42,976 nucleotides of DNA from positions 1 through 42,976 of the forward strand of contig CBCYMI010000017.1 of the NCBI GenBank assembly GCA_965183855.1. The letters run 5' to 3'. The position numbers and the translations under genes are program-made. The DNA is from CBCYMI01 sp965183855. Its GTDB lineage: Bacteria > Pseudomonadota > Alphaproteobacteria > Caulobacterales > Maricaulaceae. Below are positions 26,468 to 35,465 of this stretch, in pieces; positions within the stretch are counted from its first letter, which is position 1; each line of letters starts with the position of its first letter. The notes under the pieces were generated by a model. That model was given only the letters and a program-made list of their open reading frames with translations. It made no database searches and was not told the DNA's origin.

Positions 26468-26710
26468 ATGAAAGCAATTATTCAAGTATGGCCTAAAAAA
26501 GAAGTGTTAGATCCTCAAGGCAATGCAATCATGAAAACATTACATACAATGAATTATACAGAAATAGCCAATCTGCGTCAGGGCAAAATTTTTGAACTTG
26601 AGATTAATCAAACAGATGAAACTATTGTTAAAAAAAAGCTGGAAGAAATCTGTAAAACGCTTCTTGCCAATGAAATTATTGAAAATTATAAAATTAACTT
26701 AAACAAATGA
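26468..26710 (+). CDS. purS: Phosphoribosylformylglycinamidine synthase subunit PurS
   Basis: An 80-residue small subunit of the three-part FGAM synthase (PurS-PurQ-PurL). PurS bridges PurQ and PurL and helps channel ammonia. The sequence opens MKAIIQVWPKKEVLDPQGNA and contains LRQGKIFELEI, matching the family. It lies 44 bases after purC and 60 bases before purQ in the same operon. No strong Shine-Dalgarno is visible. Its presence fits the short-type PurL downstream, which needs separate PurS and PurQ. Confidence 0.95.
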   Translation: MKAIIQVWPKKEVLDPQGNAIMKTLHTMNYTEIANLRQGKIFELEINQTDETIVKKKLEEICKTLLANEIIENYKINLNK

Positions 26711-26770
26711 TTTACAAAACAACGTTATTTATCTTCAGCTAATTTTTGTTAGAATTTTAGGAGGTATTTC

Positions 26771-27436
26771 TTGCAATCTGCTATTATTGTTTTTCCAGGG
26801 TCGAATTGTGATCGTGACGCAAAGACCGCATTGCATAAAATTACGGGCAAAAAACCACATCTTGTCTGGCATCAGGAAAAAGAGATTCCAAACTGTGACT
26901 TAATGCTACTTCCAGGAGGATTTTCTTTCGGAGACTATTTAAGGTCAGGAGCAATTGCTGCCAAAAGCCCTATTATGCAAGCTGTCAGAAAAAAAGCTGG
27001 TCAAGGGGTTAAATTAATTGGAATTTGTAATGGATTTCAGATTTTAACTGAAGCAAAACTCTTGCCTGGAACCTTAATGAGGAATAAAAGCTTGAAGTTT
27101 ATTTGTCGTAATCAGCCCATTTCCATTATCAATCCAGATACTGCTTTTACCAAATCATATAAAAAAAGGGAAATTAATCGCCTTTCTCTTCCAATTGCGC
27201 ACATGGATGGCAATTATCATTTGGAAGAAATACATTTAAACCAATTAAGACAGGAAGGACAAATTGTTTTTGAATATCTAACCTCCAATCCTAATGGATC
27301 TGTTCAAAATATCGCAGGTATTATGAACAAACAGGGTAATATCCTTGGACTCATGCCACATCCAGAACGTGCCATTGACCCTATCCATACAGGCATGGAT
27401 GGGATAGGAATTTTTCAAAGTTTAATGGAGCACTGA
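26771..27436 (+). CDS. purQ: Phosphoribosylformylglycinamidine synthase subunit PurQ
   Basis: Glutamine amidotransferase subunit of FGAM synthase, producing ammonia for PurL. It is 221 residues. The start codon is TTG at 26771, supported by a strong TTAGGAGG site 6-7 bases upstream and by the conserved start SAIIVFPGSNCDRD. The class I glutaminase nucleophile is Cys86 in GICNGFQILTEA, and the His/Glu pair is in MPHPERAI. It ends two bases before the purL ATG, indicating translational coupling. Confidence 0.97.
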   Translation: MQSAIIVFPGSNCDRDAKTALHKITGKKPHLVWHQEKEIPNCDLMLLPGGFSFGDYLRSGAIAAKSPIMQAVRKKAGQGVKLIGICNGFQILTEAKLLPGTLMRNKSLKFICRNQPISIINPDTAFTKSYKKREINRLSLPIAHMDGNYHLEEIHLNQLRQEGQIVFEYLTSNPNGSVQNIAGIMNKQGNILGLMPHPERAIDPIHTGMDGIGIFQSLMEH

Positions 27437-27438
27437 GA

Positions 27439-29655
27439 ATGACAAGACAGGCTTATAATAAAATAGAGATCACTCAGGATATGATTTCTGATCATGGCTT
27501 AACATCAGAGGAATATCAAACAATTCTTAAAATTCTTGGGCGCCAACCAAACCTAACAGAGTTAGGAATTTTTTCTGTTATGTGGTCTGAACATTGTTCA
27601 TATAAATCCTCTAGGCTTCACTTAAAAAAACTTCCTGTTACTTCCAAAAGAGTTATCCAAGGTCCTGGTGAAAATGCAGGCGTGATTGATATTGACGATG
27701 ATGATACCATTATTTTTAAAATGGAGAGTCATAATCATCCTTCATATATTGAGCCTCATCAGGGTGCCGCAACAGGAGTTGGTGGAATCTTAAGGGATGT
27801 TTTTACAATGGGAGCAAGACCAATTGCTTTAATGAATGCATTACGATTTGGAGACCCAGATCATCCCAAAACCCAACATTTAATACAAGGTGTTGTTTCT
27901 GGCATAGGACATTATGGAAATTGCGTTGGTGTACCAACCATAGGCGGAGAAACCAATTTTGACTCTGGTTATAATCATAATATTTTGGTCAATGCAATGT
28001 GTGTTGGATATGCCAAAAAAGACCGAATTTTTTATTCTGCCGCCAATGTTGTTAATGCCACAGTTTTATATGTTGGTGCAAAAACAGGAAGAGATGGCAT
28101 ACATGGCGCAACCATGGCATCATCAGAGTTTGATGAACTTACCGATGAAAAGAGACCAACCGTTCAAATAGGAGATCCTTTTACAGAAAAACTTCTGATT
28201 GAAGCTTGCCTGGAATTAATGCAAAAAGATGCAATTATTGCTATTCAAGATATGGGAGCTGCGGGATTAACTTCCTCCTCCGTGGAAATGGCAAGCAAAG
28301 GAATGGTTGGAATCGAATTGGATTTAGATCAAATTCCAAAACGCGAAGAGAATTTATCGCCTTATGAGATCATGCTTTCTGAATCACAGGAAAGAATGCT
28401 AATTGTTTTAAAGCCAAATGCCCAAAAACAAGCATTTGAAATTTTTGAAAAATGGGGGCTGGATGTTGCAAAAATTGGTATGACAACATCGACAGGACGA
28501 TTAATATTAAAACATAGAAATGAAATCGTCTGTGATATTCCCCTAGACCCACTTTCAGAATATGCGCCTCAATATAATCGCCCCTATTTACCTATTCAGC
28601 CTTTAGAAGTTAAAACGGTTCAGCCAAAAGAATCTCTAAAAGAAGCTTTATTTGCCCTGCTCTCTAGCCCTGATTTATCTTCAAAGCGCTGGATTTGGGA
28701 GCAATATGATCGTCATGTCATGACCAATACCATTGATTCATCACAAACAGGTGGAAATGCCGCAATCGTCAGGTTAAATCCAAATTCCTATAAGGCAATT
28801 GCTATTAGCTGTGATGTTACCCCTCGTTATTGCCTTGGAAATAGCTATGAAGGTGGCAAACAGGCTGTTGCAGAAACATGGAGAAATCTGACTTCTGTTG
28901 GCGCTACGCCAATTGCAATTACAAATTGCCTGAACTTTGGAAATCCAGAAAAGCCTGAAATCATGTCACAATTTGTACATGCCATTGAAGGAATGGCAGA
29001 AGCATGTAAACAGCTTGATTTTCCTGTTGTATCTGGAAATGTCTCTTTATATAATGAAACAAATGGTCAGTCTATTCCTCCAACGCCTGCGATAGGAGGA
29101 ATTGGTTTATTAAAAGATTACCGTCTAAGAGCCCATCCCTGTAATGCTCAAGAAGGAGATTATATATGTGTTATTGGTCATTCTCAAAACTGGTTATCGG
29201 CAAGCTATTATGCACGCTATCTTCACAAACAGGACAAAGGAGCCCCTCCTCCCGTTGATTTGGAATCTGAAAAGAAAAATGGAGTCTTCATAAGAAGCTT
29301 AATCCAAACATCCCATCTTAATACAGTGCATGATATATCAGATGGTGGAGTTTTAATCGCTCTGGTCGAGATGTCATTAGCATCAGATAAAGGATTTGAA
29401 CTATACAAAAAAGAAAAATATCTAAACCATGAATATCTGTTTGGAGAAAGTCAAGGACGATATATGATTGCTATCAAACCAACTCTTTTGAAGAAAATTA
29501 CCAAAATAATAGAGGAAAATTCTATCCATCATCAAATCCTGGGAAGGTTTAAAGGAGAGAATGTTACTGGTCTAACAAAAGAGCCTATTTCCCTTAAAGA
29601 AATAAAGAATGCCCATAATGGATGGCTTGATTCTTATATGTCGAAAACCAGATAA
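27439..29655 (+). CDS. purL: Phosphoribosylformylglycinamidine synthase subunit PurL
   Basis: ATP-dependent amidotransferase core that converts FGAR to FGAM, with ammonia from PurQ. At 738 residues it is the short (Bacillus-type) PurL requiring PurS and PurQ, both encoded just upstream. Recognisable segments are MWSEHCSYKSSR, GPGENAGVIDID, KMESHNHPSYIEPHQGAATG, GIHGATMASSEF, QDMGAAGLTSSSVEMA and, in the second half, NCLNFGNPEKPEIM and SGNVSLYNET. The ATG follows the purQ stop with a two-base gap. bolA follows 18 bases downstream. Confidence 0.98.
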   Translation: MTRQAYNKIEITQDMISDHGLTSEEYQTILKILGRQPNLTELGIFSVMWSEHCSYKSSRLHLKKLPVTSKRVIQGPGENAGVIDIDDDDTIIFKMESHNHPSYIEPHQGAATGVGGILRDVFTMGARPIALMNALRFGDPDHPKTQHLIQGVVSGIGHYGNCVGVPTIGGETNFDSGYNHNILVNAMCVGYAKKDRIFYSAANVVNATVLYVGAKTGRDGIHGATMASSEFDELTDEKRPTVQIGDPFTEKLLIEACLELMQKDAIIAIQDMGAAGLTSSSVEMASKGMVGIELDLDQIPKREENLSPYEIMLSESQERMLIVLKPNAQKQAFEIFEKWGLDVAKIGMTTSTGRLILKHRNEIVCDIPLDPLSEYAPQYNRPYLPIQPLEVKTVQPKESLKEALFALLSSPDLSSKRWIWEQYDRHVMTNTIDSSQTGGNAAIVRLNPNSYKAIAISCDVTPRYCLGNSYEGGKQAVAETWRNLTSVGATPIAITNCLNFGNPEKPEIMSQFVHAIEGMAEACKQLDFPVVSGNVSLYNETNGQSIPPTPAIGGIGLLKDYRLRAHPCNAQEGDYICVIGHSQNWLSASYYARYLHKQDKGAPPPVDLESEKKNGVFIRSLIQTSHLNTVHDISDGGVLIALVEMSLASDKGFELYKKEKYLNHEYLFGESQGRYMIAIKPTLLKKITKIIEENSIHHQILGRFKGENVTGLTKEPISLKEIKNAHNGWLDSYMSKTR

Positions 29656-29673
29656 ATTCAAAAGGAGTCCATT

Positions 29674-29910
29674 TTGTCAATCAAAGCAGAAGAAATTAGA
29701 AATTTAATTTCAAAAAAATATCCAAAAGCCCATATTGAAATCATTGATCTGGCAGGAGATGAAAATCATTATAAAGTAATTATTACCTCTGCGCATTTTA
29801 AAGGATTAAACAGAGTAGAACAACATAAAAGCATTTATGACACGTTAGGAAGCCGTGTTGGAAATGAACTGCATGCCTTGTCCTTACAAACCCAAATACC
29901 ATCAGAATAA
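29674..29910 (+). CDS. bolA: BolA family protein
   Basis: A 78-residue BolA/YrbA-type protein that partners with CGFS monothiol glutaredoxins in iron-sulfur and iron regulation. It starts at TTG (29674) after an AAAGGAG site; the first ATG in the frame would remove conserved residues. The core contains IEIIDLAGDENHYKVII (loop and first strands) and FKGLNRVEQHKSIYDTLGSR, typical of the family. It lies 18 bases after purL and about 120 bases before the glutaredoxin gene, the conserved bolA-grxD pairing. Confidence 0.93.
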   Translation: MSIKAEEIRNLISKKYPKAHIEIIDLAGDENHYKVIITSAHFKGLNRVEQHKSIYDTLGSRVGNELHALSLQTQIPSE

Positions 29911-30030
29911 AGAGGTGAGGTTTAATAATAGGTCTGGTAAAATAAATTTAAATCAGCTATCTCTCTTAATGCGAAAATAAAGCTTTGAAAAATTTAAGAA
30001 ATAGCATCGTTAAATTATGGAGTATTTAAT

Positions 30031-30342
30031 ATGGAATTAACAGAAACAATTGAAAAAATAGACCATCTGGTTAAAACACATAAAATTGTCTTGTTTATGA
30101 AAGGAAGTCCAGAATTTCCTCAATGTGGATTTTCTGCACTTGCTGCAAATATTCTAAATTTATTAAATACAGAATATGAATCTATTAATGTATTGGAAAA
30201 CCAAGCTATTCGCGAAGCAATCAAACAATATAAAAACTGGCCAACCATTCCTCAGCTTTATATTAATGGAGAATTTATAGGTGGGGCTGACATTATGAAA
30301 GAAATGTATGAAACAGGTGAATTACAAACTTCTATTGCCTAA
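30031..30342 (+). CDS. grxD: Monothiol glutaredoxin, Grx4/GrxD family
   Basis: A 103-residue CGFS-type glutaredoxin that binds and transfers [2Fe-2S] clusters with glutathione and partners with BolA. The active site is FPQCGFS with Cys32, followed by the typical NWPTIPQLYINGEFIGGADI (cis-Pro and glutathione-binding GGxD region). It is full length. It is the last gene of the purine-bolA run, with a terminator at 30411-30446. The upstream gap of 120 bases could also hold a separate promoter. Confidence 0.96.
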   Translation: MELTETIEKIDHLVKTHKIVLFMKGSPEFPQCGFSALAANILNLLNTEYESINVLENQAIREAIKQYKNWPTIPQLYINGEFIGGADIMKEMYETGELQTSIA

Positions 30343-30410
30343 TTTTCTAGATTGTATCATCTCCATAATCTCTCTATCAATACATGGATAATAGATTAAA
30401 CTGTATAAAT

Positions 30411-30446
30411 AAGCTCATCCTGTCTTAGATGGGCTTGCTGTTTTTT
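30411..30446 (+). terminator. Terminator of the pur-bolA-grxD run
   Basis: AAGCTCATC (30411-30419) pairs with GATGGGCTT (30428-30436) with one G-U, followed by GCTG and a six-T tract (30441-30446). It sits 69 bases after the grxD stop. Confidence 0.75.
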
Positions 30447-30570
30447 AGGTTAAATTTAGATTTAAAGCGAATGTTTCCATGTTAGGAAATGTTTACCTTC
30501 AAAACTCTTTTTCTTCCAATATAATTCTTTTTTATCATTTAGAAATCATTCTGGAATACGCCATAATAAA

Positions 30571-30592
30571 AGCCTGATAAAAAATCAGACTT
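30571..30592 (-). terminator. Probable terminator of rpsD (possibly bidirectional)
   Basis: AGCCTGAT and ATCAGACT form an 8-bp stem (one G-U) around a short A-rich loop. On the minus strand the stem is followed by TTTTATTATGG, so it suits rpsD, whose stop is 63 bases away. TTTTCT on the plus side allows weak function in the other direction. Confidence 0.6.
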
Positions 30593-30654
30593 TTCTAATA
30601 AAGTATAAAAAATACGTGAATTTTTAAAAGACAAAACTTGTAATAAAAGCGTTC

Positions 30655-31269
30655 TTAAGAATAAAACTCAACAACCAAATTAGGTTCCATAATCACAGGA
30701 TATGGCACATCAGATAATTCAGGAATTCTTATATATTTGGATTTCATTGCCTTTGGCTCAAACTCAATATAGTCTGGAATATCTCTTTCAGGACTATCCA
30801 AAGCTTCAATAATCAATGCCATGGATTGCGATTTTTGACGTACTTCAATAATATCATCAGGCTTACAACAATAAGAGGGAATATTAACCCTTTTGCCATT
30901 TACCTTAACATGTCCATGATTAACGAATTGACGAGCTGCAAAAACTGTCGGGGTTAGTTTTGATCTATAAACAATCATATCAAGCCTTGATTCCAATAAC
31001 CCAATCAAGTTCTCGGCTGTATTTCCCTTATGCCTTTCAGCTTCTTTAAATATTTTTCTAAACTGTTTTTCTGTAATATTACCATAATATCCTTTTAATT
31101 TTTGTTTTGCAGTTAAACGGATACCATAATTAGAACGCTCAGCTTTACGTTTTTGTCCATGCTGCCCAGGTCCAAAAGAACGTCTATTATATGGACTCTT
31201 GGGTCTTCCCCAGATATTTTCACCAACACGGCGATCAATTTTATATTTAGCAGATTGTCTCTTGCTCAT
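30655..31269 (-). CDS. rpsD: 30S ribosomal protein S4
   Basis: A 204-residue primary 16S rRNA-binding protein that starts small-subunit assembly near the five-way junction. It begins MSKRQSAKYKIDRRVGENIW, with SPYNRRSFGPGQHGQKRKAE, the typical S4 N-terminal region. The S4 RNA-binding domain follows (LESRLDMIVYRSKLTPTVFA, RQFVNHGHVKVNGKRVNIPS). Here rpsD stands alone rather than in the alpha operon, as in many alphaproteobacteria. A GAAGGAAAG site precedes the ATG. A perfect 12-bp hairpin in the leader (31337-31364) may be a regulatory element. Confidence 0.98.
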   Translation of the reverse strand: MSKRQSAKYKIDRRVGENIWGRPKSPYNRRSFGPGQHGQKRKAERSNYGIRLTAKQKLKGYYGNITEKQFRKIFKEAERHKGNTAENLIGLLESRLDMIVYRSKLTPTVFAARQFVNHGHVKVNGKRVNIPSYCCKPDDIIEVRQKSQSMALIIEALDSPERDIPDYIEFEPKAMKSKYIRIPELSDVPYPVIMEPNLVVEFYS

Positions 31270-31806
31270 AACTTTCCTTCAATATTAATATAAATCGGTA
31301 TATTCATTCTTTAATCTGATTTCATCTAAATGCCTGATATATAAACCATGACTGGTTTATATATTATTTATCCTCAAAACCAAGATTATTTAAAATCAAT
31401 ACATTTTCAACGGCGATTTATATTGTCCCGCTTTATAAATAGAGGGCATAGCATATAAATCCTAATCAAGAAGTCAAGATAAAAACTGGTATATATATTA
31501 ATGTTTTCAAGCAGAATTTTTAAAAATTAGATTTTTAAGTTTAAAAAAGTATTTTTTTATAAAAATTGCTTAAAGAATCAAAAGCAAATAAAAGTCTAAT
31601 AAATCTTAGGTTTAATTTCTTTTTTTGAGAAAAATTCATCTATAAACTGACAAAGCAAGATTTTATAATAAGATCGAACGATTATAAGGTGATACTGATA
31701 TCGTTTAATTTTTTAAATCTGGTTAGCTGTTTTTATATTTATTTCCTTTAATTTTAGAAAAATATACAGATAGCTCAGAGCTTTTGGAGCTCAAAACATG
31801 TGATAA
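31270..31806. other. Spacer upstream of rpsD
   Basis: This 537-base region has no gene that I can recognise. The rpsD promoter and leader should lie here on the minus strand, including the hairpin at 31337-31364. The rest is AT-rich. Confidence 0.5.
31337..31364. promoter_or_regulatory. Perfect 12-bp hairpin in the rpsD leader
   Basis: ATATATAAACCA (31337-31348) and TGGTTTATATAT (31353-31364) are perfect complements around the 4-base loop TGAC. It lies 68-95 bases before the rpsD ATG. Ribosomal protein genes are often autoregulated through leader RNA structures, so this could be an S4-binding leader or a DNA operator. Both are inference. Confidence 0.5.
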
Positions 31807-32622
31807 TCAGGATTTAAGCTTCTTAAATCTTGCACCTCTTCCTTTAGAAAGTGCTTTGATAATTCCTCTAAATGTTCTGACTTCCTGTTCTGTGAATTCT
31901 GCTCTTAACAAGGCAGTTTGAATATTTTGCATCATTCGTTTTTTTTTCTCTTTTGGATAAAAATAGCCAGATTCTTCTAGTTCTTCTTCTAAATGTTCAA
32001 TCATATTGACAAATTCTTTTCTGGAAGCTTTTTGAATTTTTTTTTGATCTCCTGTCTTTAATTGATCTGTTCTGATTTGATCAGTTATAAAACTCATATA
32101 CCATTCATAACAAAAAATAGCGATGGATTGGGCAAGATTTAAAGATCCAAACCCAGGATTAACCTGATAGCGTATAATCATATTACATAATGTAATATCA
32201 TGATTGTCCAATCCTGATTTTTCTGGACCAAAAACGATTGCTGTTCTATCAAGAAAATCTTGATCATTTTGATGATAAAGCGCAGTTAAATGGAAGATAG
32301 ATTCTTTTAAAGGCTTTATTTCCTTAACTAACCCTCTTCTTCTTGCACTTGCCGCAAGAACATATTCCTTATCTATTAAGGCTTCTTCCAGAGTATTAAA
32401 AAGCTTAGCCTGATCTAGAATACATTCTGCTCCAGCTGCCATTTGATATGCTTTTTGATTAGGCCAATCATCTCTTGGAGCAACCAGTCTTAAATTTTTC
32501 ATTCCAAAATTCAGCATAATTCTTGCAGCAGCGCCTATATTTTCTCCCATTTGTGGTTTTACGAGAATAAGTGTTGGTGCTTTAATTAATTGCAAATCTA
32601 ATGTCTTATTTGTACCAGCCAT
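31807..32622 (-). CDS. trmJ: tRNA (cytidine/uridine-32-2'-O)-methyltransferase TrmJ family (SPOUT)
   Basis: A 271-residue SpoU/TrmH-class RNA 2'-O-methyltransferase, probably modifying position 32 of the tRNA anticodon loop. Motifs are LVKPQMGENIGAAARIMLNF (motif 1 with Asn and Arg), VFGPEKSGLDNHDITLCN (motif 2), and VNPGFGSLNLAQSIAIFCYE (motif 3, knot region). The C-terminal helical extension (FVNMIEHLEEELEESGYFYP) is typical of TrmJ. An AGGA site precedes the ATG. It is divergent from icd. The exact tRNA target is inferred from the family. Confidence 0.9.
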   Translation of the reverse strand: MAGTNKTLDLQLIKAPTLILVKPQMGENIGAAARIMLNFGMKNLRLVAPRDDWPNQKAYQMAAGAECILDQAKLFNTLEEALIDKEYVLAASARRRGLVKEIKPLKESIFHLTALYHQNDQDFLDRTAIVFGPEKSGLDNHDITLCNMIIRYQVNPGFGSLNLAQSIAIFCYEWYMSFITDQIRTDQLKTGDQKKIQKASRKEFVNMIEHLEEELEESGYFYPKEKKKRMMQNIQTALLRAEFTEQEVRTFRGIIKALSKGRGARFKKLKS

Positions 32623-32788
32623 AAATTTCCTGTTATTTTAGATATAGACTTTTCTTTAAAAGATTGAAGTGCTATAGACTTCAAAGATAAAATTAGATTT
32701 ATCAGTTAAATTAAGTCATAAAAAGACTTTATTTGATTATTTCGAAAAAGGTTAAGTTTAAATTTTTATAAACAGAACAAGAAAGCGT

Positions 32789-34018
32789 ATGATCATGACA
32801 AAAATTAAAGTTGAAAATCCAATTGTTGAACTCGATGGTGACGAAATGACCCGCATTATCTGGGCATTAATAAAAGAAAAACTGATTACACCTTATTTGG
32901 ATCTTAACTTAAAATATTATGATTTATCTATACAATCTCGTGATGAAACCGATGATCAAATTACAATTAATGCAGCATATGCCATTAAAGAAACTGGAGT
33001 TGGCATCAAATGTGCCACTATTACACCAGATGAAGAAAGAGTTAAGGAATTCGATCTAAAAAAAATGTGGCGTTCTCCGAATGGAACCATTCGTAATATT
33101 TTGGGAGGCGTTGTCTTTCGTGAACCTATTGTCTGCCAAAATGTACCTAGATTAGTACCAGGATGGACACAGTCTTTTGTAATTGGTCGCCATGCTTTTG
33201 GAGACCAATATAAAGCAACAGATTTTAAAATTCCTGGAAAAGGAAAACTTCATTTAATTTGGGAAGCAGAAGATGGCTCCGACAAGAAAAGCTATGAAGT
33301 TTTTGACTTTCCAGGACCTGGGATTGCCATGGGCATGTATAATTTAAAAAAATCAATTGAAGAGTTCGCAAGAGCTTCCTTAAATTATGGTTTGAATCGC
33401 AAATGGTCTGTTTATCTTTCGACCAAAAATACTATTTTAAAAGCCTATGATGGCTATTTTAAAGATGTTTTTCAAACAGTCTATGAAGAGGAATTTAAAG
33501 AAAAATTCGAACAAGCTGGAATTGAATACCAGCATCGCCTGATTGATGACATGGTTGCATGCGCTTTAAAATGGTCTGGTGGATTTGTCTGGGCTTGTAA
33601 GAATTATGATGGAGATGTTCAATCTGATATGGCAGCCCAAGGATTTGGATCTTTAGGCTTGATGACGTCTGCATTAATGACACCAGATGGTAAAATCGTT
33701 GAATCAGAAGCCGCACATGGTACTGTTACCAGGCATTACCGTGCGCATCAAAGAGGAGAAGAAACCTCTACAAATTCAACAGCCTCTATTTTTGCCTGGT
33801 CAAGAGGTCTTGCCCATCGGGCAAAATTAGATAAAAATGATCAATTGGCAAAATTTAGCCAAATCCTAGAATCTGCTGTTATCAATACAATAGAAAATGG
33901 AGAAATGACGAAAGATCTTGCTTTGCTTGTTGGAGATAAACAAAGCTGGCTTACAACGACTGGTTTTTTAGATGCCGTTGCCAATCGCTTTGGTCAGGCA
34001 TTAAGTCAACATCTCTAA
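32789..34018 (+). CDS. icd: NADP-dependent isocitrate dehydrogenase
   Basis: TCA-cycle enzyme converting isocitrate to 2-oxoglutarate with NADP. It is 409 residues and belongs to the eukaryote-like homodimeric subfamily common in alphaproteobacteria. Segments include NPIVELDGDEMTRIIW, IKCATITPDEERVKEF, WRSPNGTIRNILGGVVFREP (isocitrate-binding Ser/Asn/Arg), RLIDDMVACALKWSGGFVWA with the metal-binding Asp, and ESEAAHGTVTRHYRAHQRGE (coenzyme-binding His/Arg). Two ATGs lie 6 bases apart (32789 and 32795); either could be used, with AAGAAAG upstream. A hairpin at 34131-34150 may end transcription. Confidence 0.97.
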   Translation: MIMTKIKVENPIVELDGDEMTRIIWALIKEKLITPYLDLNLKYYDLSIQSRDETDDQITINAAYAIKETGVGIKCATITPDEERVKEFDLKKMWRSPNGTIRNILGGVVFREPIVCQNVPRLVPGWTQSFVIGRHAFGDQYKATDFKIPGKGKLHLIWEAEDGSDKKSYEVFDFPGPGIAMGMYNLKKSIEEFARASLNYGLNRKWSVYLSTKNTILKAYDGYFKDVFQTVYEEEFKEKFEQAGIEYQHRLIDDMVACALKWSGGFVWACKNYDGDVQSDMAAQGFGSLGLMTSALMTPDGKIVESEAAHGTVTRHYRAHQRGEETSTNSTASIFAWSRGLAHRAKLDKNDQLAKFSQILESAVINTIENGEMTKDLALLVGDKQSWLTTTGFLDAVANRFGQALSQHL

Positions 34019-34130
34019 AATATAAATCTAATAGAATATTCTTAAAATAATCTATTCATAAAATTAGTTTTTAATAGTCCAAGCTTGCATATAAGAGGTA
34101 TTTTTATAGAATAAAGCTCAGCAAAATATG

Positions 34131-34154
34131 GCACTTTATTTAAAAAGTGCTTTA
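34131..34154 (+). terminator. Possible icd terminator
   Basis: GCACTTT and AAAGTGC form a 7-bp stem around an A/T loop at 34131-34150, followed by TTTAAG. It is over 110 bases after the icd stop and has only a short T-run. Confidence 0.4.
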
Positions 34155-34339
34155 AGAACATATTTTAAACCTGTTTTTCCTTGAATTTTTGTATTCTTTA
34201 CTCTTACCCTTATTTGTCCTTCTAGTTCAAATAAGATTCCAAGCAAATGTGATAATCATGCAAGAAATAAAGCACTGAAATTGGTATGAATCTAACCTCT
34301 CTTTTTAGGCAATTTAAAAAAACTCCTTTATATAACAAG

Positions 34340-34633
34340 CTATATAACAAAGATAACCTGATAAGCATATGTATTGGAAGAGCAAGCAAAGCACTTCCAA
34401 AATGTGATTAAAGAAAATTTAAGAAAATCAGACTTTTTTAGCATTGTGTTTGTATCTTTAACGTCAATAGCAAATAAAAATAAAACTATAAAACCAGGAG
34501 TAAGATTGCCGATAAGAAAGATTGGATTTAAAATTTTTCTCAGATCAATACCTAGCACCAAAAAAACAATGAAACAAATAAAATAAAGCAAATAAAATCG
34601 TAATATATTTTTTAAAACGATAGAGACATTCAT
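34340..34633 (-). pseudogene. Possible membrane protein fragment
   Basis: A 97-codon frame with two hydrophobic segments, YLLYFICFIVFLVLGI and NLTPGFIVLFLFAIDV, then a charged stretch (TMLKKSDFLKFSL). The layout of helices followed by a short polar part and then an abrupt end resembles a truncated small membrane protein. I do not recognise the family with confidence. No clear ribosome site is present, and the start lies inside a tandem repeat. It is either a remnant or a chance frame in AT-rich DNA. Confidence 0.3.
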
Positions 34634-34670
34634 CTATATATTTTTCTAAAACGATAAAGACATTTATCTA
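34603..34670. repeat. Tandem direct repeat of about 34 bp, two copies
   Basis: Two adjacent copies of roughly 34 bp share TAAAACGATA-AGACATT-ATCTA with a few mismatches and one indel. Copy one is about 34603-34636 and copy two about 34636-34670. They span the start of the possible membrane-protein fragment on the minus strand. Confidence 0.8.
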
Positions 34671-35465
34671 TCGAATATTTGATTTATAGATTAGATATCT
34701 TAGCACACTTGATATAGATTAGCATAAAATTTTTAATAAAAGAATCCATTTCAAGGAAGAACAGCAAATTTTTATTTATACAAAACAGATAAGTTTTTGC
34801 CTATTTCTATTAGAGTTTTTCTTAAAGAAGAGTGTAAAAAAAACAATCATGAATTTGACTCCTTGGAAAGAAGGTTTTCAAGCATTACATTAGTCAATAA
34901 TAGCTATAAAGAATGCTTATATAATGCTTACATAGCGATTTAATGCTCTTTTAAAGCATTTAATTCTATAGAAATATAAGTTTTATTTATATTTTTAGAT
35001 ATTCTAATATTTCTAACGATCTTCAATTTCTTATCCTTATTTAATTCAAAAAACTGTAAGATCATCAATATTATCACATCTTAGTATTCTCTTCATGAAC
35101 TTCAATGCTAGATTCTAATTGAAATAAAATTAGTAAATCTAATAAAAAGACTAAAAACATATTATTATGAGCAAATAATAACGATAAATACATGCTATAA
35201 AATAGGATCATTTAATCTTTTTTCTATATGTGTTTATCTTTTTTGACCTTTTTGGCTTAATGATTTCTTCTAATCCAAGCTTTATTTATAAGAAATCAAA
35301 CGTTTAAAATGTTAAACAAAAGAAATTATTCTTACTTAAAAAAACTGCGTTTTTGTATAAAATCTAACTTTTAAAAGAATATCTGGTTTAAGCATTAATC
35401 GACACCATCTTCATTAAAAAACTTATCTTAAAATAAAGTATGGCGTTTCTAAAACCCATTTAAAT

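Larger units (their letters stand above)
30343..30654. other. Convergent terminator region between grxD and rpsD
   Basis: This 312-base spacer lies between convergent genes. It holds one hairpin terminator facing each way (30411-30446 plus, 30571-30591 minus) and no gene. Confidence 0.6.
34019..35465. other. 1.4-kb AT-rich spacer between icd and alaS
   Basis: No intact recognisable gene. Contents seen are a possible icd terminator (34131-34154), a membrane-protein-like minus-strand frame (34340-34633), and a short tandem repeat (34603-34670). The remainder is AT-rich and looks like decayed DNA. Confidence 0.5.
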
